Source of the DNA: JAJZAM01 sp027391075
Lineage (GTDB): Bacteria; Actinomycetota; Acidimicrobiia; Acidimicrobiales; Palsa-688
Length of the DNA: 64,000 bases
NCBI GenBank assembly: GCA_027391075.1
Contig: DAHYHI010000071.1
Coordinates: forward strand, 186,001-250,000
Direction: 5' to 3'
Below the pieces are notes generated by a model. The model ran no database searches, was not told the origin of the DNA, and was given only the letters and a program-made list of their open reading frames with translations. The position numbers and the translations under genes were made by a program. Numbering within the stretch: the first letter of the stretch is position 1; each line of letters begins with the position of its first letter. Positions 34,158-43,747 of the stretch are shown here, one piece after another.

Positions 34158-35308
34158 CGTGAAACCAACGCCTTCGTAGCTGCGTCGCTTCCGAGGCGCG
34201 TCGCGCTCTCTACGACCGCTTCGGCAGCGAAGTCCACGTCGGACGAAGTGGTGTCAGGGCCCAGCGTCAGGCGGAGGCAGGACCCGGCTTCCTCCTTGGA
34301 GACGCCCATAGCCATGAGCACCGGGCTCGGCTCGAAAGCACCGCTCGCGCAGGCCGCCCCCGCCGAGGCGCACACTCCGGCCTCGTCGAGCAGGAACAGC
34401 AACGACTCGGCTTCGACGCCGGGAAAACGCAGATGGCAATGCCCTGGGACCCTCGGCGAGTCCACGGCCGTAGCCACCGACGAGCTGACACCGCCCGTCA
34501 CCGCATCGCAAAGCCTGTCGCGTAGGCCGGCCACCCTGGCAGCTATCTCGGCTCGCTGCTCGCTGCGCGCTCTGAGAGCGGCCGCCATTCCAAGCGCCCC
34601 GGCCACGTTGTGGGTTCCGCTTCGCCGGCGCCGCTCTTGACCTCCACCGTGGAGGATCGGGGAGATCTGAACGCCTGGTCGAACTGCGAGAACTCCGGCA
34701 CCCTGAGGGCCACCGAATTTGTGCCCGCTGATGGAGACCAGGTCGGCGCACGCCGCCGCCGACCGGAGGTCCATCCAAGGGGCCGCCTGCACCGAGTCGG
34801 TGTGGAGGACCGCACCCGGGGAGCGCTTGCGGACACGCTTTGCTACGGCGTCGAGATCCTGGACGACACCGGTCTCATGGTTGGCAAGCTGTACCGACAC
34901 CACCGCAACACCTGGATCCAATAGCCGGCTGAGATGGTCGAGGTCCACCCTGCCGTCACTGCCAACTCCGAGCACCCTCACCTCGCGACCGCTGCGAACT
35001 GCAGCTTCGAGGACAGCCGGGTGCTCGACTGCGCTCACCACTAACGCTCCCCGGCCGGGCGCCGACGCGCCAAGCAGCGCCAAGTTGTCGGCTTCGGTAC
35101 CCCCAGATGTGAATACGATCCCACCTGGGGTGAAGCCGATCAGATCGGCGATCTGCTCTCTGGCCTCGTCGATCGCTTGGCGGGCACGCCTGGCAACCTG
35201 GTGAGCGCCCGACGGGTTCCCAAAGCCCGAGGTAATCCAGCCGACCGTCGCAGCCACGGCGTCAGGGTGCATCGGGCCGCCGGCCGCGTGGTCCAAGTAG
35301 ACAGCCAC
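34154..35308 (-). CDS. Cysteine desulfurase (IscS/NifS family)
   Basis: PLP enzyme that removes sulfur from cysteine as a persulfide. From GTG 35308 the protein is 384 aa and opens VAVYLDHAAGGPMHPDA, the typical N-terminus; PLP-binding Lys197 in SGHKFGGPQG and the active-site Cys320 in CASGAFEPSP are present. An upstream in-frame ATG (35350) would add 14 residues not seen in the family, while TACGCT lies 7 nt before GTG 35308. Coupled by a 4-nt overlap to mnmA, so sulfur is probably supplied for tRNA thiolation. Which paralogue class (IscS or NifS-like) is not certain. Confidence 0.93.
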   Translation of the reverse strand: MAVYLDHAAGGPMHPDAVAATVGWITSGFGNPSGAHQVARRARQAIDEAREQIADLIGFTPGGIVFTSGGTEADNLALLGASAPGRGALVVSAVEHPAVLEAAVRSGREVRVLGVGSDGRVDLDHLSRLLDPGVAVVSVQLANHETGVVQDLDAVAKRVRKRSPGAVLHTDSVQAAPWMDLRSAAACADLVSISGHKFGGPQGAGVLAVRPGVQISPILHGGGQERRRRSGTHNVAGALGMAAALRARSEQRAEIAARVAGLRDRLCDAVTGGVSSSVATAVDSPRVPGHCHLRFPGVEAESLLFLLDEAGVCASAGAACASGAFEPSPVLMAMGVSKEEAGSCLRLTLGPDTTSSDVDFAAEAVVESATRLGSDAATKALVSR

Positions 35309-35321
35309 ACAGGCGAGCGTA
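35309..35321 (-). promoter_or_regulatory. -10 element of the cysteine desulfurase/mnmA pair
   Basis: TACGCT at 35321-35316, 7 nt before GTG 35308, giving a leaderless or one-base-leader mRNA. Confidence 0.45.
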
Positions 35322-35363
35322 GCGCCGGCGGGAGCGTGGCGCGCCATCACCTCCGGGGAGGAC

Positions 35364-35375
35364 TACCGTCGAGGT
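35364..35375 (+). promoter_or_regulatory. -10 element upstream of galT
   Basis: TACCGT (35364-35369) followed by 6 nt and GTG 35376, the start of a short ORF that ends on the galT start codon. Confidence 0.45.
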
Positions 35376-35411
35376 GTGTTTATCGGACTCTGTCAACCTT
35401 CAGCGAAGTGA
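35376..35411 (+). CDS. Short leaderless upstream ORF coupled to galT (11 aa)
   Basis: GTG at 35376 opens an 11-codon ORF, MFIGLCQPSAK, whose TGA (35409-35411) overlaps the galT GTG as GTGA. A TACCGT hexamer lies exactly 6 nt upstream, and galT itself has no visible Shine-Dalgarno sequence. This fits a leaderless leader ORF that delivers ribosomes to galT by coupling. No amino-acid bias suggests attenuation. Translation is inferred. Confidence 0.45.
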   Translation: MFIGLCQPSAK

Positions 35412-36394
35412 GCGACCTAAGACTTGACCCACTGACCGGCCGGTGGGTCGTCGTAGCCGGGGAGCGGGCCCAGAGGCCGTCGGACTTCCTACCCCGACGT
35501 CTTCCCGTCGAGGACGACCCGCTGCGCCCGTGCCCGTTCTGTCCTGACACCAGGCCGGCGCTGCCGCCGATACTGGAGCTTCCCGGCCCCAGCGGAAGCT
35601 GGGCTGTCAGGGTGCTGCCGAACCTCTACCCGGCCTTCAGCGGTAGCGAACCGATGGTGGTGAGCCATCTCGGTCCGCTTTTCACCCAGGCTCCCGCAAG
35701 CGGAGCCCACGAGGTGATCGTGCTGTCCGACCGCCACGACGTCAGTTGGGCGGATCTGACTCCGGGCGAGTCGGCGTTGATAACCGCTGCTATCAAGGCG
35801 AGGATGCTCGAGCACGCCGAGTCGCCCGGGTTGCGCTACAGCCAGGCTGTAGTGAACTCGGGCAGGGAAGCCGGGGCGTCTGTGGAGCACCCTCACGGCC
35901 AGCTGCTGTCCATGCCGTTCATACCCGGCGAAGCTGCCCACGAGCTAGCCGGTTTCGCCCGCTTCCAGGGCAACTGCCTGCTGTGCGCGGCTGTCGACGC
36001 CGAGGAGGAGGCAGGCCAGCGCATCGTGCACTCTGACGATTCGGTGATGACAATAGCCCCGTTTTGGAGTGGGACACCCTACGAGATGCTGCTGATCCCC
36101 CGCAGGCACGAGACCCACCTCCACGACGCCAGCGACGACGACCTGGCCGGCGTGGCTGCGGCGGTGGCACGCGCCCTGTCGGCTATGCGGTCAAGCGTCG
36201 GGGACGTCGCCTATAACATCATGTTCCACTCGGCGCCGTTCCGCACGCGTTCGGAGTTCCACTGGCACGTTCATGTGATACCCAAGATCTCCACCCGGGG
36301 CGGCTTCGAGATGGGCTCGGGGGTGTTCATCAACGTGACGCCCCCTGAGCGGGCGGCGCTGGACCTGCGGTCCGCTTTGGCCGCTAACGCCTGA
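35408..36394 (+). CDS. galT: Galactose-1-phosphate uridylyltransferase
   Basis: Leloir pathway enzyme that exchanges UMP between UDP-glucose and galactose-1-phosphate. 328 aa of the HIT superfamily: LRLDPLTGRWVVVAGERAQRP opening, zinc-site CPFC, the active-site HPHGQ (nucleophile His163) in SVEHPHGQLL, and C-terminal FHWHVHVIP. GTG 35408 is the first usable start in this frame and is coupled to a short upstream ORF. No galK or galE is adjacent. Its end overlaps the convergent glgB end by 11 nt. Confidence 0.95.
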   Translation: MSDLRLDPLTGRWVVVAGERAQRPSDFLPRRLPVEDDPLRPCPFCPDTRPALPPILELPGPSGSWAVRVLPNLYPAFSGSEPMVVSHLGPLFTQAPASGAHEVIVLSDRHDVSWADLTPGESALITAAIKARMLEHAESPGLRYSQAVVNSGREAGASVEHPHGQLLSMPFIPGEAAHELAGFARFQGNCLLCAAVDAEEEAGQRIVHSDDSVMTIAPFWSGTPYEMLLIPRRHETHLHDASDDDLAGVAAAVARALSAMRSSVGDVAYNIMFHSAPFRTRSEFHWHVHVIPKISTRGGFEMGSGVFINVTPPERAALDLRSALAANA

Positions 36395-38663
36395 GCGGCT
36401 CCAGCCAAATCACGCCAAGCGGGGGCAAGGTCAGCTCCATCGACCATTGGCGACCGTGCCAATCCAACTGCTCGCAGTGCAACTCGCCGGGGTTGGCGAC
36501 GCCGCTTCCACCCCAACGCGGATCGTCGGTGTTGACAATCTCCCTCCACGATCCGCCTGAGGGGATGCCGACTCTGTAGCCGTATCGCACGACGGGAGTT
36601 AGGTTAGCGATGCACAACACTTCGCCGGGCGTTTCCCCGCCGCGAGCCGTCCGTCGGAGGAACGCCAGGACACTCTGGTCGGAGTCGTCCGCTTCGATCC
36701 ACTCAAAACCGGCCGGAACGTCGTCGGCCTGCCAGAGTGCCGGGAGTCGCTTGTACACCCGATTGAGCTCGCCTAGAAGGTCTCCGACCTGACGGTGCTG
36801 GTCCCATCGTTCGAGGATCCACCAGTCGAGCTGGCGGTTGTGATCCCACTCCGTCTCGGGGGCGAGCTCAGCTCCCATGAACACGAGTTGCTTTCCGGGG
36901 TGAGCCCACATCCACGCGTAGAGAGCTCGAAGGTTGGCGAGCTGCTGCCAGCGGTCACCGGGCATCTTCGCCAGCAGTGACCCCTTGCCGTGCACCACCT
37001 CGTCGTGGGAAAGCGGCAACACGAAGTTCTCTGACCACGCGTACAGGAACCCAAAGGTGAGCTCCCCGTGGTGGTAGCGGCGGTGGATCGGGTCGTGGTG
37101 GAAGTAGTCGAGAGTGTCGTGCATCCAGCCCATGTTCCACTTGAAACCGAAACCGAGCCCGCCCAGGTACACGGGGCGTGACACCCCAGGCCACGAGGTC
37201 GACTCCTCGGCGATCACTGTTGCACCGGGGTGTTCGCCGAAGAGGACGACGTTGACCTCTTTTATGAACTCGACCGCTTCGAGGTCCTCGCGTCCTCCGA
37301 AGCGGTTGGGCACCCATTCGCCGTCCTTGCGCGAATAGTCGAGGTAGAGCATCGAAGCGACAGCGTCCACCCGCAGGGCGTCGACGTGGAATTGCTCGAC
37401 CCAGTAGAGGGCGTTCGCTAACAGGAAGTTCCTGACCTCGTTACGCCCGAAGTTGAATATGAGCGTTCCCCAGTCGGGGTGCTCTCCTTGGCGAGGGTCG
37501 GCGTGCTCGTACAAGGCTGTTCCGTCGAAACGGGCGAGAGCGAAGTCGTCCTTAGGGAAATGCGCCGGCACCCAGTCGACGATCACTCCGATCCCTGCCC
37601 GGTGCAAGGCGTCGATGAGGGCTCTCAATCCGTCCGGGTCGCCGTAGCGTGATGTCGGTGCGTAGTACCCCGACACCTGGTATCCCCAGGATCCGCTGAA
37701 AGGATGCTCGGCGATTGGCATGAACTCGACGTGGGTGAAGCCGAGGTCACCCACGTATCGGGGGAGGATCTCGACGAGCTCCGCGTACCCGAGCGGCCGG
37801 GAGGCTTCACCGTCGCCGCCTGTCCAACGCCAGGACCCAAGGTGCATCTCGTAGACCGACATCGGCTCGTGCAGGAGGTCGCCTCCCCTGCGCCGTTCCA
37901 GCCAATCGCTGTCACCCCACTCGTAGGCCGACCCGGCGGTTACTACGCTGGCCGTTGCCGGGGGGAGCTCCATCTGGAACGCCATCGGATCGGTCTTGAT
38001 CCTCAGCTGGTTAGACGACGTAAGGATCTCGTACTTGTACCTCTCACCCGCTTCCACCCCGGGCACGAATAGCTCCCAAACCCCGGAGGATCCGAGCGAG
38101 CGCATCGGATGGACCCGGCCGTCCCAGAAGTTCCAGTCGCCGACCACCCGTACCGACGTCGCGTTGGGAGCCCAAACAGCGAACGCCGTACCGGCGACGC
38201 CGTTGTGCTCACGTCTGTGCGCCCCTAGGACCTCCCAGAGCCTGTGGTGACGACCCTCCCCGAAAAGATGCAGGTCTAGTTCTCCCACGGTAGGCCACGC
38301 CGAGTAGGGGTCGTGGAAGCGGAAGCTACGCCCTGACGGCCCGTCTCCGTAGAGCGCTTCGAGCTCGTATGCCCCCGCAGGGTCCCCGGCGGCGGTCTCG
38401 GGGCGTATCCCTTCGAACAGGCCCGCCGGGTGTATGAGGGTCATCTCGACGGGGTCTGCCCCCTGCCAGCAAAGCCGCATCCTCGACGCCCCAGGTCGGT
38501 ATGCCCGCACGGCACTGCCGTGACGGCCGAGAACCCTGTGCGGGTCGCCGTGACGGCCCGCCACGAGGCGATCTATGTCGTCGGCTAGCCCCGATCCGGC
38601 CCCCTCCGCCGCTCTCCCGGCCCCCGTAACAGCCTCGGCGGCGGCCCGGGCGACTCCTGCCAT
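36384..38663 (-). CDS. glgB: 1,4-alpha-glucan branching enzyme
   Basis: Adds alpha-1,6 branches to the glucan made by GlgE. About 759 aa: N-terminal CBM48 region (GTAFAVWAPNATSVRVVGDWNFWDG), GH13 catalytic barrel with VDWVPAHFPKDDF, nucleophile Asp in ALRVDAVASMLYLDY, acid Glu in VIAEESTSWPG and HDEVVHGKGSL. ATG 38663 is chosen: it lies 14 nt after the mak stop and has AGGAG 6 nt upstream, whereas the longer ORF start would overlap mak. Last gene of glgE-treS-mak-glgB. Confidence 0.97.
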   Translation of the reverse strand: MAGVARAAAEAVTGAGRAAEGAGSGLADDIDRLVAGRHGDPHRVLGRHGSAVRAYRPGASRMRLCWQGADPVEMTLIHPAGLFEGIRPETAAGDPAGAYELEALYGDGPSGRSFRFHDPYSAWPTVGELDLHLFGEGRHHRLWEVLGAHRREHNGVAGTAFAVWAPNATSVRVVGDWNFWDGRVHPMRSLGSSGVWELFVPGVEAGERYKYEILTSSNQLRIKTDPMAFQMELPPATASVVTAGSAYEWGDSDWLERRRGGDLLHEPMSVYEMHLGSWRWTGGDGEASRPLGYAELVEILPRYVGDLGFTHVEFMPIAEHPFSGSWGYQVSGYYAPTSRYGDPDGLRALIDALHRAGIGVIVDWVPAHFPKDDFALARFDGTALYEHADPRQGEHPDWGTLIFNFGRNEVRNFLLANALYWVEQFHVDALRVDAVASMLYLDYSRKDGEWVPNRFGGREDLEAVEFIKEVNVVLFGEHPGATVIAEESTSWPGVSRPVYLGGLGFGFKWNMGWMHDTLDYFHHDPIHRRYHHGELTFGFLYAWSENFVLPLSHDEVVHGKGSLLAKMPGDRWQQLANLRALYAWMWAHPGKQLVFMGAELAPETEWDHNRQLDWWILERWDQHRQVGDLLGELNRVYKRLPALWQADDVPAGFEWIEADDSDQSVLAFLRRTARGGETPGEVLCIANLTPVVRYGYRVGIPSGGSWREIVNTDDPRWGGSGVANPGELHCEQLDWHGRQWSMELTLPPLGVIWLEPLRR

Positions 38664-38677
38664 GGTCGGCTCCTGAG

Positions 38678-40075
38678 TCAACTGCGATCCTCCCCTTCTT
38701 GCTCGTCGCGTTCGCCGCTCATCGGATCGACCAGCCTTTCCAGTGCTTCGAGAGGTATGTCCACCCACTCCGGCCGGTGCGCCATTTCGTAGTCGAGCTC
38801 GTAGAGGGCCTTGTCCAACTCGTAGACGGCCGTGACGTCAGGGACGGCGGCCGGGTCAGGGATCAGAGAGGCCACCCCGGCCTCGCTTCGGTAACCCGAC
38901 AGGAACGCGCTCCGGTTGCGGAGCTCCCACGCGAGCGCCGCCGGGCGCAGCAGCAGGCGTTCGTGGGGTTCCCGCTCCCGCAGGGAAAATTGTGAGGCGT
39001 AATGGAACGAGCGGAGCATGCCAGAAACGTCCTTCAACGCCGAGGCCGGCGCCAGCCGCTCTGCCAGGGGACGGTCCGGCTCCCCCTCGAAGTCCAGCAC
39101 GAACCACCCTTGGTCGGTGCGCATCACCTGACCCAGGTGGAGATCCCCGTGGACTCTTATTGCCGGCCCGGGACCATCCAGCGAAGCGACGCGAGCTATT
39201 AGAGGCTCGACGGCGACGCCCAGGTCCCGTCCGAGTCTGTCGGTCGCGACGGCGAGCCGCCTCCGGATCGACGCGATCAGCCCTTCCCACGTTTCGCCAG
39301 CCTGGCCGGGGGACCCCGCAGGGAAGAGCCTGCTTAGATACTGGTGCATTTGGGCAGTCACCTGGCCGAGCCTCGCCGCCTCTGGCGCGAAGTCGCCGCC
39401 TGCCTCAGCCGGCTGGGGGCCCCCTGAGGCGTCATAGAGGCTGTAGAGGTCACGCAGCGACGCCAAAGCCAGGGCCCAACCGTCGCTTCCGCCCGCCAGG
39501 TAGGTCTGAGCGAAGGCGAAGTCGTAGGCTTCGTCGCCCCAAAGCACGACCGGCGAGGCGACGTTCGCGAAGCCGGCACCTGCGAGCGCCGATGTCACCT
39601 CGGCGTCGGGGTTGCGCCCCGGACGCAGACGTCTGAACACTTTGAGAATTAGCCGGTCATCGAAGATCACCGAGGTGTTTGACTGCTCTGCCGTTACCGG
39701 CCTGCAACGCTCGGCGCTCTCGCCGCCGCCAGAAATCACCTCCAGCAGCCTGATAGCAGCCTCGGGGTCCCCGAGTGCGTCGCACACAGCCAGGTCGCCC
39801 ACGACCGAGATCACCGTCCTTGGATCCACCCCGCTGGGCTCGGAAGCTTCGCGCAGCACGAGCACCAGCTGGTAAACGTCCTCTTTGGCTTTCACGAGAA
39901 CCTGCCAAAGCGATCCCAACGCCTGGGCTCCTGACAGACGCGTGGCGCTCACCAACGAAACGTCGGGCCCTTCTGAGCTCTCGCCCGAAGCGAACCACCG
40001 CTGCCCGGACAGGTACAATCCGAGGCTGGCGACGAACCCGTCTACCCAGGACGTGCCGGCGGGGGCAGCGGCCAT
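38678..40075 (-). CDS. mak: Maltokinase
   Basis: Phosphorylates maltose to maltose-1-phosphate, the GlgE substrate. About 465 aa from ATG 40075, with an N-terminal cap region and an aminoglycoside-phosphotransferase-like kinase core carrying IRVHGDLHLGQVM (catalytic Asp) and VLDFEGEPDRPLAER (metal-binding Asp). The start shares one base with the treS stop (TGATG), so the gene is coupled to treS. In several bacteria TreS and Mak form one complex or fusion; here they are separate. Confidence 0.93.
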   Translation of the reverse strand: MAAAPAGTSWVDGFVASLGLYLSGQRWFASGESSEGPDVSLVSATRLSGAQALGSLWQVLVKAKEDVYQLVLVLREASEPSGVDPRTVISVVGDLAVCDALGDPEAAIRLLEVISGGGESAERCRPVTAEQSNTSVIFDDRLILKVFRRLRPGRNPDAEVTSALAGAGFANVASPVVLWGDEAYDFAFAQTYLAGGSDGWALALASLRDLYSLYDASGGPQPAEAGGDFAPEAARLGQVTAQMHQYLSRLFPAGSPGQAGETWEGLIASIRRRLAVATDRLGRDLGVAVEPLIARVASLDGPGPAIRVHGDLHLGQVMRTDQGWFVLDFEGEPDRPLAERLAPASALKDVSGMLRSFHYASQFSLREREPHERLLLRPAALAWELRNRSAFLSGYRSEAGVASLIPDPAAVPDVTAVYELDKALYELDYEMAHRPEWVDIPLEALERLVDPMSGERDEQEGEDRS

Positions 40076-41820
40076 CAGATTCCCTCGGGGTTGTCCGCCA
40101 GCCCGAACCAGTAAAAGCCGTAAGGCGGCAGGGTCACGAAATAGGACTCCTCTCCTATTCGGGGGAAAGGCACCCTGCCCATCAGCTCGACAGGCGTCCG
40201 ACCCGCCCAGCGCTGTAAAGGCAGCTCGGCGGGCTGGGCAAGCTTGGACAGGTTGCACACGCACAGCACTACGTCTTGCTCTACCCGTCGCGCCGGGAGC
40301 TCAAAACGGTTTTCGCCAGCAGTGAGCACCGTCACCTCCTCGGATGCAGGGTCAGCCGTTCCGCCGGGCAAGCCGATAGGCACAGGGTCGAGCGTGCGCA
40401 CGTATGCGAGGACCGAAGGGTTGTCGGCGCTTATGACGTCGAAGGAGCCCGTACCGAAGACAGGGTGTTGGCGGCGAACTTCTAGCATGCGCTTCATCCA
40501 GTGCAAGAACGAACTTTGGTTGCGCATTCCCGCCTCGACGTTCACAGCCTGATACCCATAGACAGGGTCCATCAACGGAGGAAGGTACAGCTGGGCGAAG
40601 TCCGCCGTGCTGAAACCGCCGTTACGGTCCGGCGACCACTGCATCGGGGTCCGCACGCCGTCCCGGTCGCCGAGATAGATGTTGTCCCCCATGGAGATCT
40701 CGTCGCCGTAGTAGAGGATGGGAGAGCCGGGGAAAGAAAACAGCAGGGCGTGGAGAAGCTCGGCTACCCGCCTGTCGTTGTCCACAAGCGGCGCGAGGCG
40801 ACGGCCTATGCCTATGTTTCGTTTCATGCGGGGGTCCTTGGCGTACTCGGCCCACATGTAGTCGCGTTCCTCGTCTGAGACCATCTCCAATGTCAGCTCG
40901 TCGTGGTTACGCAGGAAGATCCCCCACTGACACCCGGACGGTATCTCAGGGGTGCGGGCGAGGATCTCCGTTATCGGGTAGCGCTGCTCGCGCCGAACGG
41001 CCATGAACATCCGCGGCATGACAGGGAAGTGGAAGCACATTTGGCATTCGTCTCCGTCCCCGAAGTATGCGACGACATCTTCAGGCCACTGGTTCGCCTC
41101 GGCTAGCAGGAGACGGCCGGGGTACAAAGCGTCTACTTCTTTACGCAGGCGACGGAGGTACTCGTGGGTTTCGGGAAGGTTCTCGCAGTTGGTGCCGTCC
41201 CGTTCGAACAGGTAAGGCACCGCGTCGAGGCGGAATCCGTCCAAGCCAATGTCAAGCCAGTACCGACAGACGTCTATCATCGTGTCGGCGACTTCGGGAT
41301 TGTCGTAGTTAAGGTCCGGCTGATGGTGGAAGAACCGGTGCCAGTAGAATTGGCCGCGCTGAGGGTCGAGAGTCCAGTTGGATTTCTCCGTGTCCACGAA
41401 GATGATCCTGGCGTCGCGGTACTCCTCGTCGTTGTCCCGCCACACGTACCAGTCCGACTTGGCGTTGTTGGTGCTGCGGCGGGACTCCTGGAACCAAGGG
41501 TGCTGGTCGGACGTGTGGTTCATGACCAGGTCGGCGATTATCCGGATCCCCCGGCGGTGCGCCTCCTCTACGAGCTCCACGGCGTCCGCCAAGTCCCCGT
41601 ACTCGGGGAGGATCGTCCAGAAGTCGCTTATGTCGTAGCCGCCGTCACGAAGAGGGGACTGGTAGAAAGGAAGGAGCCACAGGCAGTCCACGCCGAGCCA
41701 CTGCAGGTAGTCGAGCTTGGAAGTCAGCCCGGCGAGGTCGCCCGTTCCGTCGCCGTTGGCGTCGTAGAACCCGCGAACCAACACCTCGTAGAATACTGCG
41801 TTTTGGTACCAGTTGCTCAC
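40075..41820 (-). CDS. treS: Trehalose synthase / maltose alpha-D-glucosyltransferase
   Basis: Interconverts trehalose and maltose. 581 aa GH13 enzyme: VFYEVLVRGFYDANGDGTGDLAGL opening, catalytic Asp in DGFRLDAVPYLFERDGTNCENLPETH, acid Glu in LLLAEANQWPEDV and FLRNHDELTLEMV. These stretches are characteristic of TreS. GTG start overlaps the glgE stop by 4 nt. With mak, glgE and glgB it feeds trehalose into alpha-glucan. Confidence 0.96.
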   Translation of the reverse strand: MSNWYQNAVFYEVLVRGFYDANGDGTGDLAGLTSKLDYLQWLGVDCLWLLPFYQSPLRDGGYDISDFWTILPEYGDLADAVELVEEAHRRGIRIIADLVMNHTSDQHPWFQESRRSTNNAKSDWYVWRDNDEEYRDARIIFVDTEKSNWTLDPQRGQFYWHRFFHHQPDLNYDNPEVADTMIDVCRYWLDIGLDGFRLDAVPYLFERDGTNCENLPETHEYLRRLRKEVDALYPGRLLLAEANQWPEDVVAYFGDGDECQMCFHFPVMPRMFMAVRREQRYPITEILARTPEIPSGCQWGIFLRNHDELTLEMVSDEERDYMWAEYAKDPRMKRNIGIGRRLAPLVDNDRRVAELLHALLFSFPGSPILYYGDEISMGDNIYLGDRDGVRTPMQWSPDRNGGFSTADFAQLYLPPLMDPVYGYQAVNVEAGMRNQSSFLHWMKRMLEVRRQHPVFGTGSFDVISADNPSVLAYVRTLDPVPIGLPGGTADPASEEVTVLTAGENRFELPARRVEQDVVLCVCNLSKLAQPAELPLQRWAGRTPVELMGRVPFPRIGEESYFVTLPPYGFYWFGLADNPEGI

Positions 41821-43610
41821 GGCGCAACCTTCGCTGTCTCGACGGCGAAGATGTGAGCCGTCCGCGTCGCCGGGTCGAGCCGCACGTAGGGTTCCGGTCC
41901 AGGCCAGACGAAGACCTCTCCGCTCAGCAGATCGGTGACTCGCAGGGGCCAGGCGGCGCCGGCACCCAGAGCACCTGGGTCGATCTCAAGGAGGGCTTCT
42001 TGGGCTGAGTCAGGGTCGAGGTTCACGACGCACAGGACCATGTCGGCGCCGTCGTCGCTCGTCTTGGAGTAGGCGATCACCGAATCGTTGCTCGTAGACC
42101 AAAAACGTACACTCCGGAGGCGTTGCAAAGCGGGGTGGGCACGCCGGATGGAGTTGACCTTCGATATGAGCGGATAGAGGCTGCCGGGCGCGTGGTAGTC
42201 ACGGACCTTGACCTGATACTTCTCCGAGTCGAGGTACTCCTCGTTGGTGTCAGACGCAGGCTGGTTCTCGTAGAGCTCGTAGCCCGAGTAGATGCCATAA
42301 GAAGGCGACAAGGTTGCCGCCAGAACGAACCTGAGGGCGAAAGCGCTAGGCGGACCGTTGCGGAGTGGGCCTGAGAGGATGTCGGGCGTGTTGGGCCAGA
42401 AGTTCGGGCGCATGTAGTCCGCCTTCGGCCCGTGAGCGAGCTCCTCCATGTAAGCCCAGATACCGTCCGGGCCGTGCTGGGTGGTCCGCCACGTGAAGTA
42501 GGTATAGCTCTGGCTGAACCCGGCCTCAGCCAGGCGTGCCATCACGTGGGGCCGGGTGAACGCTTCGGCGAGGAAGATCACGTCGGGGTGTTTGGAGCGG
42601 ACAGCGTCTATGACCCACTCCCAAAAGGCGACGGGCTTGGTGTGGGGGTTGTCAACCCGGAAGATCTTCACGCCGAATGAGATCCAGTGCTCGAAGATAT
42701 CCCGGCAGGCCTTCCACAGGGCCACCCGGTCAGCCTCACGCTCAGGCCAGAAGTTGATCGGGTAGATGTCCTGGTAGATCTTAGGAGGATTCTCGGCGCA
42801 GGCGATCGTCCCGTCTGGGCGGTGGTGGAACCACTCTGGGTGCTCGGACACCCACGGATGGTCCGGTGAGCACTGGAGGGCGTAGTCGAGAGCCAACTCC
42901 ATGCCATTCGCAGCGAGCACATCGACGAGGCGTCTAAGGTCGGCTTCATCTCCCAACTCCGGATGGATGGCAGTGTGACCTCCCTCCGCCGAGCCGATAG
43001 CCCAAGGGCTTCCAGGGTCGCCTGGGCCTGCGGTGAGAGTATTGTTGGGGCCTTTGCGGAACGTTCGGCCGATCGGGTGGATCGGCGGTAGGTACACCAC
43101 GTCGAAACCGAGCCCGGCGAGATCTCCGACACGTGCGGTCACGCCGGCCAGTCCACCGACGGAACGGGGGAACTGCTCGTACCACGCGCCGAAAAGAGCC
43201 CGCGGTCTGTCCACCCACAGAGGCGCCGGGTCCGAAGAGGTGAGATCTACCGCGGTTTCGGCGTCCAGTTCGGCGCCGTAGGAGCCGAACCTAACCGTCC
43301 AGCCATCGACGACGATGCGGTGCGGACCGACCTGCTCGGCGACGAGGCTCGCCTCCCACTCGTCATTGCCGAGCGGGACAAGAGGGGACTCCGCCACAAG
43401 CGACAGCTGCGCAGGCCTGCCCTTGGAACGTGCGCTTTCCAAGAAAAGCCTGGCCCGACCGGCTATCGGATCGTGCCCGTCGCGGAACATGACAACGCTT
43501 ACCTTGATTGTCTCGCCCACGACGCTTTTCGCCGGCTGCAACCCCGAAGGCGTCCGAGGTCTCACGCCGTCGAGTACGAGTCGCCCCGTCACCGGTTTGA
43601 CCCCCGGCAC
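41817..43610 (-). CDS. glgE: Alpha-1,4-glucan:maltose-1-phosphate maltosyltransferase
   Basis: Extends alpha-glucan using maltose-1-phosphate. 597 aa, somewhat shorter than the 660-700 aa usual for actinobacterial GlgE. Opening TGRLVLDGVRPRTPSG...PAKSVVGE, then VYLPPIHPIGRTFRKGPNNTL, GMELALDYALQCSPDHPWV, catalytic Asp in KIFRVDNPHTKP and Glu in DVIFLAEAFTRP are all GlgE-specific. GTG 43610 is used; a GTG 18 nt further in would also fit the family start. First gene of the operon, divergent from glgP. Confidence 0.96.
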   Translation of the reverse strand: MPGVKPVTGRLVLDGVRPRTPSGLQPAKSVVGETIKVSVVMFRDGHDPIAGRARLFLESARSKGRPAQLSLVAESPLVPLGNDEWEASLVAEQVGPHRIVVDGWTVRFGSYGAELDAETAVDLTSSDPAPLWVDRPRALFGAWYEQFPRSVGGLAGVTARVGDLAGLGFDVVYLPPIHPIGRTFRKGPNNTLTAGPGDPGSPWAIGSAEGGHTAIHPELGDEADLRRLVDVLAANGMELALDYALQCSPDHPWVSEHPEWFHHRPDGTIACAENPPKIYQDIYPINFWPEREADRVALWKACRDIFEHWISFGVKIFRVDNPHTKPVAFWEWVIDAVRSKHPDVIFLAEAFTRPHVMARLAEAGFSQSYTYFTWRTTQHGPDGIWAYMEELAHGPKADYMRPNFWPNTPDILSGPLRNGPPSAFALRFVLAATLSPSYGIYSGYELYENQPASDTNEEYLDSEKYQVKVRDYHAPGSLYPLISKVNSIRRAHPALQRLRSVRFWSTSNDSVIAYSKTSDDGADMVLCVVNLDPDSAQEALLEIDPGALGAGAAWPLRVTDLLSGEVFVWPGPEPYVRLDPATRTAHIFAVETAKVAP

Positions 43611-43734
43611 GAAGCGCTGCTAGACGAGCTTGCCGCCTGGTGTTCCCCTCTCACGACCCCACGCTACCAGCCTGAGTGGGACGCTGACCGCTTCAGCGAC
43701 CGCCAGGCCGGCGAGACGGCCCCGCCCGGCGCGA

Positions 43735-43747
43735 TAGCGTAATGTCC
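43735..43747 (+). promoter_or_regulatory. -10 element of glgP
   Basis: TAGCGT (43735-43740) lies 7 nt before ATG 43748 and only 1 nt before ATG 43742. The shorter start is therefore preferred. The 137-bp divergent glgE/glgP gap must hold both promoters. Confidence 0.45.

Noticed and set aside
43580..43625. TAGCAG-N6-GTG as a leaderless promoter for glgE
   Set aside because: The last base of the hexamer departs from TANNNT, so it was not counted with the stronger cases.
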